DNA of 64,000 nt from Nannobrachium achirus (taxonomy: Eukaryota; Chordata; Actinopteri; Myctophiformes; Myctophidae): contig OY997644.1 in the NCBI GenBank assembly GCA_963921795.1, forward strand, positions 4,543,022 through 4,607,021. Reading direction: 5' to 3'. Made by a program: the position numbers and the translations under genes. This document shows, piece after piece, positions 1 through 9,800 of this stretch. The stretch's first letter is position 1, and each line of letters begins with the position of its first letter. The notes beneath the pieces were generated by a model. It was not told where the DNA came from and did no database searches. It was given only the letters and a program-made list of their open reading frames with translations.

Positions 1-151
1 TTACTATCACAATATAGAGCTATTTAACACTGTTACTGAACACTATGATTACTGTCACAATATAGAGATATTTAACACTGTTACTGAACAAACACTATAG
101 CAATGATTACTGTCACAATATAGAGATGTTTAACACTGTTACTGCACAAAC
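1..151. repeat. Minisatellite, ~48-58 bp unit, about three copies
   Basis: Three successive copies of a unit beginning TTACTRTCACAATATAGAG and ending in a CTGTTACTG(A/C)AC stretch. Unit length varies because of a short insertion in the second copy. The array runs off the left window edge and stops where a family A dispersed element begins at 152. No coding potential. Confidence 0.8.
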
Positions 152-505
152 ACCAGTAAGACTCCCTATTTGGGAGATAAGCGACCGCCAGGTCGCATAC
201 ACAAACTTTAGAAGGCAATGTTAGCCAATCAGGAGGGAATATGGGAAATGGGACAGATCCATGTTGATGACATGACTTTAGATATACTGTGTACCACTTT
301 GCGTGATTTTAGGGCAAACTCTGTAGGAGCAGTGTCCAAAAATGTGTTTTGCAGGAATCGGGCGGTGGAGGTTGTGGTTTGGCAGCCAAGGAGTGTGTCT
401 GCGAAGGTTGGCATGAATAAGGGCAACGGTGGCGGAGATATGAGTAGGGGAAAAGTGTGACGTGACGTGTGACGGACAGACAGCCGGTGGAGGTTTTAGA
501 TTCTA
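152..505 (-). mobile_element. Family A GCGACC-hairpin element, truncated copy
   Basis: Begins ACCAGTAAGACTCCC, followed by the hairpin CTCCCTATTTGGGAG and then GCGACCGCCAGGTCGC. The body matches the copies near 29.7, 54.2-54.9 and 60.1-60.8 kb, including the segment on GATCCATGTTGATGACATGA. It fades near GACAGCCGGTGGAGG and lacks the far terminal hairpin. Strand is given relative to the full copy at 41389-41918, whose last bases are ACTGGT. Short ORFs here are not genes. Confidence 0.75.
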
Positions 506-1590
506 CCTTTTCCTGTTGGCCCTTCTGACACCAGGGAACAGCAAACTGATCATCCATCCATTCGATTAATTAACCACTTATTAATTAAACTCATCTATTA
601 TTCATTGCATTCCTCATTTTATTCAGTTCATACTTTACTGCACTCAGAATATGGTGCGTCGCTTCAGTACTCTACTCCACCTGAGGACGATTCTACGAGT
701 GTCTTCTAAACCGGTTTTCTGAAAAATGTATGTTTCTAAGATGAGTGCTTCTCAAACCATTTCATGTCAAGGACCCCTAAAATTACATGTATTTGACCAC
801 AAACACCCATCTCTAAATATTTTGTTCCAGGGACCCCGAGATAGAAAGATTTGAGTTACAAATGTTAAATAAAGAAATGTATTTTCAAAGATTCGCACTC
901 CCTGCGCTCCCTTTTCCTGCGCTCCCTTTCCAATGCACAAGGCTGAAGTTTGTCCCTCGGTTGCACCAGTAGTAGAGCATAGAAATACAGAAACTAGATC
1001 CAGGCATAGAAAACGGCCCAAAAAGTGATCCCACCTCCATTATTGTTTATGTGTGCTCAAGATTTGAGACTAGCGTTACGGGAGCTTCTGCTACGGTACA
1101 CACCCGCGCCACCCCTCATCTGTCCAGACAGACTCTGCTGCAGAAAGAACAAACCGGCGGGAAAAGAGTTAAAATGTAAAGTGACACAGATGTTTTCCAG
1201 GTCTTAATTAACAACTTAATAATTAAACTCATCTCTTATTTTATTCAGTACATACTTTACTACACTATGGTACATCACTGTTGGGGCACTCTGAGGGAAC
1301 GCGGACATTATTTGTTGGCCGGCGGATCTCGCCGCGTCCTCCGACGTCTCAAAATGACGCAGAGGGGTACATGACTCCTGCTGCTGTCTGCTTTGAGTAA
1401 ATGAGGAGGGACATGACTCCCCCTGCTGTCTACTTTGAGTAAATGAGGAAGTGATCCGCAGTGGAAAACGACTGATAAATCACAGTGATTTTATCATTAT
1501 AATGGATAAGCCTAAACAAACCAGTTCACATGAACAATACTGATGTAAAATAAGATATCTGAACGGCTACATTTATTTATACAATTAAAA
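506..1590. other. Intergenic: degenerate repeats
   Basis: A ~70-bp A/T-rich direct repeat (TTAATTAA...CATACTTTACT) lies near 560-660 and again near 1203-1272. A hAT-like relic with CTCAAACCATTTCATGTCAA lies near 750-880. A ~42-bp tandem pair (ACATGACTCC..GAGTAAATGAGGA) lies at about 1368-1450. I see no gene. Confidence 0.55.
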
Positions 1591-1729
1591 TGTCATGAGC
1601 CAGCACAGTTATAGGGGGGTTTGCCCAGACTTCTTTTTCTTCCGATCACCAAAAGAAGTCTGGGTTTCCGAGGCTACTGTTGGGGTGAAACTGCATTGTA
1701 TTTCCATTCATGTTGGCGTTGTATCAATG

Positions 1730-1830
1730 CCCTCATTCAGTGGTGCTCAAACCTTTTCTATATCAAGGACCCCCAAATTGATATGTGGACCCCCCTCGGA
1801 GGATATTTCCTCCAACAACCAGCTAACTGT
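1730..1830 (+). mobile_element. hAT-like element relic (GTGGTGCTCAAACC end)
   Basis: CAGTGGTGCTCAAACCTTTTC followed by GGACCCCCAAATTGATATGTGG matches the ends seen near 9890 and 19970. The CAGTGGTTCTCAAAC-type terminus is typical of hAT (Charlie-like) non-autonomous elements. The other end is not recognisable. Confidence 0.5.
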
Positions 1831-1959
1831 GGATGGATGCCCACTTATAATCTCCACTCATGTGGTGCATTTATTTGATTTGTTCTGACAACTTTTAAAG
1901 ATGCATGGGTAGTGATGGGGCTCGAATCCCGAGCCATTACAAACTGGATAACACATTTG

Positions 1960-2262
1960 TTGCAACCTGGTATCAATAAGCATTTGGGCTTGTCGTCGAG
2001 CCTGTTATCGAGCATAGCAGCCCTTTATTTCATGTTTAAATCATCAAGACGAGGCGGTGAAGAACTAATCACCCACGCTGGCACGAACATGTCGGCCTAA
2101 AAGTGTATTGATACCTGCCAACAAGGTCTGTTAGAAAAGTACTGTATTTAGAAGGCCCTAAAATGTGATACAAGTGATACTATTTGGTTAAATAAAATAT
2201 GCATTTTCTATTTATAAAGAGCTTGGAGATTCTATAGTAATTATTACCGTTCACATGCGACC
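1960..2262 (+). repeat. Dispersed repeat shared with 57.66, 58.38 and 63.64 kb
   Basis: About 285 bp starting near AAGCATTTGGGCTTGTCG, through TTTCATGTTTAAATCATCA, to a TAGTAATTATTAC end. It is nearly identical to the copies at about 57660-57945, 58382-58668 and 63637-63922. Immediately after it, ACCGTTCACATGCGACCAAAA also occurs near 58900, so this part of the window is a fragment of the same duplicated material found at the right end. Confidence 0.7.
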
Positions 2263-2269
2263 AAAATAT

Positions 2270-2590
2270 ACCAGTAAGACTCCCTAATCGGGAGATAAGC
2301 GACCGTAGGTCACATGTATACACAAAGAGGGGTGGGGTGTCCGCGTTGCCTTGGCGGACAAATAGGTACCGGCCCCGGCTCTCCCGGACGCTCCTAGCCC
2401 GAGTTACGGCATTTTATGTGAGCTGCAGTGGAGGGGGTCCTCCACTGGGGGCGTCACCACTTTTGCATCCGTTCTGGAGCACCAGGAGTGGGTGGTCCCC
2501 GGGAATTCCCCGTGAGCAGCCCCGTTGGGGTGGTCATTTGGTCATTTTTGGCTTTTTTTTGGCTTTTGGCACAGCTGAAGTTGATTCCGC
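2270..2590 (-). mobile_element. Family A GCGACC-hairpin element, truncated
   Basis: ACCAGTAAGACTCCCTAAT, then the hairpin CTCCCTAATCGGGAG and a GCGACCGTAGGTCAC hairpin. The body is the reverse complement of the right-hand part of the full insertion at 41389-41918 (shared CTCCCGGACGCTCCTAG and GGGAATTCCCCGTGAGCAG stretches). The element sits in a sequence (ATGCGACCAAAA..ATA) that is uninterrupted near 58905. Confidence 0.75.
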
Positions 2591-2785
2591 TGATTAGCTC
2601 GAGACAGTGTAGTGGGGGATGGGCAGTAAGCAGCTGGGTGGCTTGTGTGGAGAAGATCACTCGCACTATAACTGGGGTGCGGTTTGTTTTGCCATGTCCA
2701 GCATGCTTTGTAATTAGCATGAATTTGGGGTTGAATAAATGGAGTCTGGAGTCAAGGATAGGATGATTGATGTTTGATAGTTAGG

Positions 2786-2910
2786 CCAGGGGTCTTCAAC
2801 AGGGGGTCCGCGACCCCTAGGGGGTCCGCGGAGGTACTGCAGGGGGTCCGTGAAATTATTGCTTAAAAAAAAAAAAAAAAATGTTTTTCTTTTTTTTTTT
2901 TACATTTATG
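2786..2910 (+). mobile_element. hAT MITE terminus, CAGGGGTCTTCAAC family, truncated
   Basis: CAGGGGTCTTCAACAGGGGG followed by GTCCGCGACCCCTAGGGGG is the left end of the element that is complete at 5826-6232 and 55416-55905. A poly(A)/poly(T) tract follows at about 2862-2900. No matching right terminus is visible. Confidence 0.6.
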
Positions 2911-3124
2911 TTAAAAAATAAATCATGATTCTATCCATTTTGAATAGCTTTGATACATGATTACTATGCAATTGACATATTGCTGATATTATTGGTTCTC
3001 AGTTAATAAGTAGTATGACAATACTACTTATTAGTACAACAATTAAATTACATTCTAGTGGAATTAAGGAGATTGACTCCATTGTTGCCTCCACTTATCA
3101 TCTGCAGGTAGAGTTGACTAGACT

Positions 3125-3362
3125 AGCTCACAGCGCGGCACCGAGTGCCGCGCTGCAAGCTTGTAGATCTGCTATTTTTGGAAAAGTCGTGAAAATGTGT
3201 GCAAATCTTTGAATATATGTGTTTTCAAAGCAAACGTTTGTAACTGAAAATTTGCTTCTGGGTGGTCCCTGGAACTACATATTTTGAGATGGGGGTCCGT
3301 GGCCAAATAAATATCAGTTTGGGGGTCCTTGACATGAAAAGGTTAGAGAACCACTGACATGG
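3125..3362 (-). mobile_element. hAT-like element fragment ending AGAACCACTG, with GC-rich hairpin
   Basis: Perfect hairpin CAGCGCGGCA/TGCCGCGCTG (3131-3140 and 3146-3155) joined to AAGCTTGTAGATCTGCTATT, then a body matching 3556-3725 and (reversed) 9890-10060. The end GGTTAGAGAACCACTG is the reverse of the CAGTGGTTCTC terminus seen at 9890. Confidence 0.6.
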
Positions 3363-3990
3363 TAGTCTCTCAAGAACCGACTAACTGAGCTCCAGTTGAA
3401 GTGAAAAGGACCTTTTCTTTGACGATGGCTGGCCAGTTTGCTGACATTTTTTTTCAAAAAACCTTAGAAGGATTCAAAAGACACTTATAGAATCGGGTCA
3501 AAAATCAAATTTTCACGATTTTTTAAAAATGGCAGATCTACAAGCCAAGCTTGTAGATCTGCTATTTTTGACAAAGTCGTGAAAATATGTGCAAATCTTT
3601 GAATATATGTATTTTCAAAGCGAACGTTTGTAACTCAAATTTTGCTTCTGGGTGGTCCCTGGAACTACATATTTTGAGATGGGGGTCCGTGGCCAAATGA
3701 ATATCAGTTTGGGGGTCCTTGACATTTAACCCATTTAGACCTGAACACAATCAATATGACTCAATATTTTATGCTTTAAATATAATAAAAATAGCAGGTC
3801 TACAAGCTCACAGCTGAAAAATCTTGACATTTTTAATTTTAATTCTATAAGTGTCTTTTGAATCCTTCTAAGTTTAAAAAAATCTATGTCAGCAATCTGG
3901 CCAGCCATCATCAAAGAAAAGGTCCACTTCAACTGGAGCTCAGTTAGTCGGTTCTTGAGAGACTACTATGTCAGTGGTTGTCTAACCTTT
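3363..3990. repeat. Composite repeat with two opposed arms and the AGATCTACAAG hairpin
   Basis: The segment from GTCTCTCAAGAACCGACTAA (3365) to about 3530 recurs inverted at about 3815-3970 and again at about 9715-9880. It brackets a hairpin at 3531-3569 (GGCAGATCTACAAG facing CTTGTAGATCTGC) and a hAT-like body. It reads as nested insertion of one repeat into another. Confidence 0.55.
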
Positions 3991-4200
3991 AAAGGAGTAG
4001 TTCACCCCAAAAATGACTTATGTTCTATCAATTGCACATCCGGCGAAGCCTTAAATTCATGGAGATTTAATTTTTTATAGCATTCCTAAGCCAGAAGTGT
4101 TTCCTAGAGGAGTCATCAAATTATTGGCATAGGAATGTGAGAAAAGAAAAATAAATCTCCATGAATTCAGAGCTTCATTGGGTGTGTAATGATATGTTTT
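3988..4200. mobile_element. MITE-like repeat, TTTAAAGGAGTAGTTCACCCC type
   Basis: Begins CTTTAAAGGAGTAGTTCACC. The same leader occurs at 36211 (ATTAAAGGAGTAGTTCACCC). A TTAAAGG-RTAGTTCACCC start is typical of a very common teleost non-autonomous DNA repeat. The interior has an inverted pair (AAATTCATGGAGATTTA against TAAATCTCCATGAATTC) and a GCATTCCTAA/ATAGGAATGTGA pair, so the body folds back. Confidence 0.55.
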
Positions 4201-4299
4201 TAACTAAATAAGCATAGGACCAGGGTAGCCTGATTTCAGACTCAGCTCACGCTTTAGTCTGAAACTGTGCTCTATTCTAAGCGATTTACAGGGAGGGAC

Positions 4300-4440
4300 T
4301 TTTTTGCGAGCGTGCGCGCGAGTGATCGCGATGCACGGTGATCGAGACGCACGGTGGACGCGACGCACGGTCGCGTCCACCGTGCGTCGCGTCCGAGTGC
4401 CGCGCTGCGAGCTTGTAGATCTGCTATTTTTGAAAAAGTC
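4300..4440. repeat. CpG-rich palindrome cluster
   Basis: CACGGTGGACGCGAC (4350-4364) is followed after 5 nt by its exact reverse complement (4370-4384). An overlapping alternative hairpin pairs GGACGCGACGCACGGT with ACCGTGCGTCGCGTCC. GCACGGT recurs four times within 80 bp. The block joins a half-copy of the AGCTTGTAGATCTGCTATTT module at about 4409-4430. Confidence 0.75.
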
Positions 4441-5270
4441 TTGAAAATGTGTGCAAATCTTTCACTGTGCCAGTGACAGAACTGCAACCATAAACATGTA
4501 ATAAACATAAACAGCTTGGTGAACTCAGCGTGTGTGTGCGTGTGCCTTCCTCAGCCTGCCTGTGTGTGAACTTCGTTTGAATCGTTTCAACTGCTGCGCG
4601 GATTGGATATTCGTTAGACCCACCCCCACCCCCCGCGCTCATTGGAGCAGCCGAAAATAAAAAGTGATTCCTGTACTCAGCTCCAGACCAGAGAAAGAGT
4701 CTCTGGTCTCTGAGCGTGGGGCGGGGTCTATGGTCTGGAAGCAGGCTAGGACCAGGGCAGGAATTTCAAAGGAGTCCATGAAGGCCATGGCCGTCGTTCA
4801 GTGGCCCTTCAGTTTGGCCATCTGCCCCTCCAAAAAATGACATGACCTGAGGCCACAGTGGCCTCAATGCCCCCAGCAGCTGACTGTACGACTCCCCTCT
4901 GTCTCTGTCTTCTCATGTAGACGCCAGTGTCTCTTTCTTGTCATGCAGACACCAGTGTCTTTTGTTGAGTCGTCATTTTTAAACCAATCTAGTAACTTTG
5001 ATTTGTGCATGGATCAGATTGTAAATACCAATTTATTTATTTCACACCAGATAGATCCTTAACCCTTAAATTAAACGAATTGTTTTATTAATTATTCTAA
5101 AATCTTGTTTTATTCGATGGCCTTCCTGCCCTGGCATTTGGCCTTTGTGCCCTCAAAGTGGCCTTGCCCCTAAAATGACGAAATTCCAGGCCTGGTTGTT
5201 GATGATAACAATAATATATAAAATGTAATTTGGCAGGCCTTGATGCCGTCTTAATGAGTGATTTCACCCT
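4441..5270. other. Intergenic, no gene seen
   Basis: Mixed sequence with a short tandem of 'agacnccagtgtct' near 4918-4960 and no long ORF. The stretch 5040-5220 is A/T rich. No family was recognised. Confidence 0.4.
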
Positions 5271-5275
5271 TGCTG

Positions 5276-5332
5276 AAAATAGCAGATCTATACCGCATCA
5301 CAACATGTTGTGAGGTTGTAGATCGGCTATTT
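5276..5332. repeat. AGATCTACAAG hairpin module, free-standing
   Basis: GAAAATAGCAGATCTATACC facing GGTTGTAGATCGGCTATTT with an inner CACAACATGTTGTG palindrome. The outer stem shares the AATAGCAGATCTA core with the hairpins at 5971, 10058, 55569 and 56772, but the flanks are unrelated. Confidence 0.65.
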
Positions 5333-5693
5333 ACATCATGAAACCAAGTGTACAATGACTTATTTATAGTGGATATACTGGCCCACTAGTCCCTTCCAAT
5401 TATTTTAGTCTAGTTTGTATTCATCAGAGCTTGTTTTCATTCAATTTCAATTTAGTTTTTGTCAGTGTAAAAAGGTAGTCGCTGAACATGTTTCGTCTTG
5501 TCTTTGAAAACAACACTGGAGCATTTTGGTCCTTGACATGTGAGTTGGAGTAGGTGTACAGTATGTGCAGAGGAAGATTCAGCCTAGATGTATAAAATAC
5601 ATTCACACTTAGAGGGACCTGTTTTTTTGTTTGTTTGTTTTTTTCCCCCTTCTTTATGCCTCTTAACTCTGGTCTTACTCCTTTCCTCTGCAG

Positions 5694-5752
5694 CCTAATG
5701 GCTCTTCCGGCATTGATCTGCTGCAGCCACTCAGAGAAGCCAGAAACACAAG
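5694..5752 (+). CDS. Possible 5' coding exon, degenerate copy of the NET-repeat exon
   Basis: A strong polypyrimidine tract and CTCTGCAG end at 5693 and a GTAGGATT donor starts at 5753. Read with CCT as the first codon the exon is open and leaves two bases, matching the entry phase of the next exon at 6722. The peptide PNGSSGIDLLQPLREARNTR resembles the C-terminal half of the downstream repeat, and the following intron (AGCTTAATCTGATACATG) is homologous to the introns of the tandem units. An ATG at 5698 lies in another frame and would reach a stop in the next exon. It may be a non-functional leftover unit, and no upstream partner exon was found. Confidence 0.4.
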
Positions 5753-5825
5753 GTAGGATTAACACACTTAGCTTAATCTGATACATGACTAAATTATTAT
5801 TAGTTAGTGAATTCAGCCTGTAGAG

Positions 5826-6232
5826 CAAGGGTCTTCAACAGGGGGTCCGGGACCCCGAGGGGGTCCTCAGAGTTACTACAGGGGGTCCTCCAAATCTTTG
5901 TGTGATAGAAAGAAAAGAAAAAGAAAATCTCCTTTATAGACAGATTCTTAACCAGATTTGGAGAACTTTGGCCAAAAATAGCAGATCTACAAGCTCACAA
6001 TGCCTCGCGCTGCGAGGCGTTGTGAGCTTGTAGATCGGCTATTTTCGGCAAAGAGGTTTGGTGTAGAGGGGAGAAGTATTGACAGTTCAAGTGGTTAAAA
6101 AACACAAATTGACATGAATCCAAAATACCCTAATGTATTGTGCTGGCAAACAATATGGAATCTATGATAAGGTTGTGGGCTTCATCTCTCTCAACTAAGG
6201 GGTCCTTGCCCTGACAACTTTGAAGACCCCTG
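5826..6232 (+). mobile_element. Complete non-autonomous hAT element (407 bp) with 8-bp TSD
   Basis: Starts CAAGGGTCTTCAAC and ends TTGAAGACCCCTG, inverted repeats with one mismatch. It is flanked by perfect direct repeats CTGTAGAG at 5818-5825 and 6233-6240, the 8-bp duplication expected of hAT transposition. It has no transposase ORF. The middle is a near-perfect ~38-bp-arm hairpin (5971-6049) containing AATAGCAGATCTACAAGC. It sits in the intron after the possible exon at 5694. Confidence 0.9.
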
Positions 6233-6254
6233 CTGTAGAGGCTTTGCTGTTGTT

Positions 6255-6560
6255 TCTTTAGGTGAGACTATGTAATGAAACTCTTGTCACAGTGTTAGGG
6301 TACAGTTGAAAGGTTTATCTCCAGTATGGGTAAGCTGGTGTGTGTTCAGATTACTTAAATGACTGACTCTTGTCACAGTGTTTACAATGGAATGGTTTTG
6401 CTCCAGTGTGGACATGCTGGTGTCTCTTTAGATCAGATGACGTAGTGAAACTCTTGTCACAAAGTATACACTTGAAAGGTTTTTCTCCAGTGTGGAGATG
6501 CTGGTGTGCTTTCAGACTACTGGACGCATTGAAACACATCTGTTGGGCTTCACCAGCTCC
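6255..6560 (-). pseudogene. C2H2 zinc-finger gene fragment, frameshifted
   Basis: On the minus strand about three Krüppel-type fingers can be read. One is complete (C-x2-C-x12-H-x3-H, positions ~6410-6490) and joined by HTGEKPF/HTGAKPF linkers. The finger upstream has lost its cysteine pair. The one downstream shifts frame after CKHCDKS, and its remainder (NTHQLTHTGDKPF) continues in another frame before a stop. No start, KRAB or SCAN domain is visible. It lies antisense within the intron preceding the exon at 6722 and looks like a stray copy of a large fish ZNF family. Confidence 0.75.
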
Positions 6561-6721
6561 TCCAAAGTCTTGCTGCGTGTGAGATCATCTGCAGGGTTAC
6601 TTGCTGAATCCACATATTGCTGGTGTCTTCATTTTGTCTGCATTTCACTCATACAATCCAGAAGTGTTCTTTTGTATTGAGATTTCTGCCACCTGTTTTT
6701 TTGTGTCCTGCCTCCCTACAG

Positions 6722-6841
6722 CAACAAGGTGAAATTCAGATCTGAGGAGGAGTTGCGGCAGCTTGCAGAATACATTGCCGATGCCTCTGATGAGTCGCTT
6801 GGAAACACCAAATCTAGAACCGCCAAAAGCAGAAAGACCAA
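6722..6841 (+). CDS. Exon: divergent partial NET repeat (40 codons)
   Basis: Acceptor CTCCCTACAG, donor GTAGGATT. Entry and exit are both phase 2 and the length is 120 nt. The peptide contains EEELRQLAEYIADASDESLG and a basic SRTAKSRKT tail. It aligns to the downstream 138-nt repeats but lacks six codons in the middle. It resembles the full NET exon more than the repeats do (LRQLA rather than LQQLA), so it may be the older unit. Confidence 0.7.
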
Positions 6842-9800
6842 GTAGGATTTGCACACTTACAGTAGCTTAATCTGATACATGTCATTATTATGTTCTTTTG
6901 TAATGACTTTTCTGCCACCTGTGTGTCTTGCCTCTATCTACAGAGACGGGGTTAAATCCATGCCTGTGAAGGAGTTGCAGCAGCTTGCAAAAGACATTCC
7001 CCAGGTCTCTTTGCAGCCTAATGCCTCGGATCAGTCGCTCGGAGAGTCCAAATCTAGGAACACCAAAAGCAGAAAGACCAAGTAGGATTTTCACACTTAC
7101 AGTAGCTTAATCTGATACATGTCATTATTATAAACCGGACACCTCACTCAAGCACTACAGAAGTGTTCTTTTGTAATGAGTTCTCTGCCACCTGTGTGTC
7201 TTGCCTCTATCTACAGAGATGGGGTTACATCCATGCCTGTGAAGGAGTTGCAGCAGCTTGCAAAAGACATTCCCCGGGTCTCTTTGCAGCCTAATGCCTC
7301 GGATCAGTCGCTCGGAGAGTCCAAATCTAGGAACACCAAAAGCAGAAAGACCAAGTAGGATTTTCACACTTACAGTAGCTTAATCTGATACATGTCATTA
7401 TTATAAACCGGACACCTCACTCAAGCACTACAGAAGTGTTCTTTTGTAATGAGTTCTCTGCCACCTGTGTGTCTTGCCTCTATCTACAGAGATGGGGTTA
7501 CATCCATGCCTGTGAAGGAGTTGCAGCAGCTTGCAAAAGACATTCCCCGGGTCTCTTTGCAGCCTAATGCCTCGGATCAGTCGCTCGGAGAGTCCAAATC
7601 TAGGAACACCAAAAGCAGAAAGACCAAGTAGGATTTTCACACTTACAGTAGCTTAATCTGATACATGTCATTATTATAAACCGGACACCTCACTCAAGCA
7701 CTACAGAAGTGTTCTTTTGTAATGAGTTATCTGCCACCTGTGTGTCTTGCCTCTATCTACAGAGATGGGGTTACATCCATGCCTGTGAAGGAGTTGCAGC
7801 AGCTTGCAAAAGACATTCCCCGGGTCTCTTTGCAGCCTAATGCCTCGGATCAGTCGCTCGGAGAGTCCAAATCTAGGAACACCAAAAGCAGAAAGACCAA
7901 GTAGGATTTTCACACTTACAGTAGCTTAATCTGATACATGTCATTATTATAAACCGGACACCTCACTCAAGCACTACAGAAGTGTTCTTTTGTAATGAGT
8001 TATCTGCCACCTGTGTGTCTTGCCTCTATCTACAGAGATGGGGTTACATCCATGCCTGTGAAGGAGTTGCAGCAGCTTGCAAAAGACATTCCCCGGGTCT
8101 CTTTGCAGCCTAATGCCTCGGATCAGTCGCTCGGAGAGTCCAAATCTAGGAACACCAAAAGCAGAAAGACCAAGTAGGATTTTCACACTTACAGTAGCTT
8201 AATCTGATACATGTCATTATTATAAACCGGACACCTCACTCAAGCACTACAGAAGTGTTCTTTTGTAATGAGTTATCTGCCACCTGTGTGTCCTGCCTAC
8301 AGCAACAAGGAGAATTCCATGCCTGTGGACGAGTTGCGGCAGCTTGCACAAGACATTGGCCAGGTCCCTGGAGAACAACTCTTTCAAGTGGTAGCACTTA
8401 TCCAGTCTGACCCATCCCGTGGCTCCGCACACGAAGAGGATGAGGTTGATCTCCTTACACTCCAGCCCTTCACACTGCAGATGTTGAAGAACAAATGTAT
8501 CTCCATCCTCCACAAAAAAGGTACTGTGTGTCCTGTTTGTGTTGTGTTGAGAGTAGGTCTAGCCTCAGTGAGTGACCTATGAAGGAAATGTGAGCTGTGT
8601 GCAACAGTGCATGGCGCGCTCTGCTGGACAAAGTATTTCATTGCACTTCCAAATGCAGTCCACAGACTCCACACAGCTCTAAGGCACTGCAGCCAGTTTT
8701 ATTAATTTATTTTTATATCGGCGGGAAATTTCACCGATACCGATATGCCCAAATAAGGTCATATCGGCGGCCGATAATCGGTTCCCGATATATTGGTCTC
8801 TCGCTACTGGTGGTGAGTTTCCTGTCAGCATGAGTACTGGCTTTTTCAGGCAAAAATATTTATTCTTTACCTTTACCACCAGTCTCTGCACCACACTCAT
8901 GTTATCTAATACCAGTAACATTGGGCATTTGTGAGATTTACCATTAGATATCTACCATTCCGCCTCTAGTGTCTACAACTGGGATGGTGTATATCCCTAT
9001 GGGGCTTTTAAGCCGTGACATAATTTTGTAGGCAGAGGAGAATCTGCCCAAAGAGCATTTTCTGTCCCTCGCTATTTCAAAAAACAACGACTAAAGAATA
9101 ACGACTAAAGTATAATTCTAACACTTTCCTTTCAACAACAAAGAGAAGAAAAATGTGTAAATAGTAAAAATAGTAAAAAGATTCACGGAAACTGGGGGCA
9201 GAAATTCTCCTCTGCCTACAAAATGATGTCATACTTAACAGCCCCATACTAATCTTTGCTCTCGTCCTCGTTTCCCCTCTAGAGCATTCGAACAGCAAGT
9301 CGTCCCTCAACGTCCTGGATGCTGCTGCTGACAGACTCCGACACCTCCACTTGCCCGCCTACAATAGTCTCTTCACCCTGCCCTCCACCTCTTCGGCCCC
9401 CAGGCCTGTGCCCTTCTCCCGTGACAACCTGTCACGGCGCAATAGACCTCCTCCTGACCTCTACAACTGTGGCAACTCCTGTACTCCCGACGAAGGTAAC
9501 AGGGATTGTGTGTGGCGACAAATGTTGATACTGTTCAAAATTGAAGCAGATCTGCAAGCTCAAAACCTGTTTGATCTGCTGTTTTAGGTACTTTATGTAA
9601 CAGTAGTAATTGTGACTGAGCCCAAGTCATTGGGGCAAAACTAACTGTTTAGGAGAAGAGAAAACAAGCTCGCCGCGCTGCGAGCTTGTAGATCTGCTAT
9701 TTTAGAAAAATCGTGAAAATTAGAATTTTGACCCGATTCTATAAGTGTCTTTTGAATCCTTCTAAGATTTTCTGAAAAAACCTATGTTTCTATGTCAGCA

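Noticed and set aside
5424-5828. 134-codon minus-strand ORF
   Set aside because: It runs antisense over the polypyrimidine tract and the 5694 exon-like unit and has no domain or splice support.
5971-6049. microRNA precursor
   Set aside because: The stem is near-perfect and lies inside a MITE repeated elsewhere. Without small-RNA data a repeat hairpin is the simpler reading.
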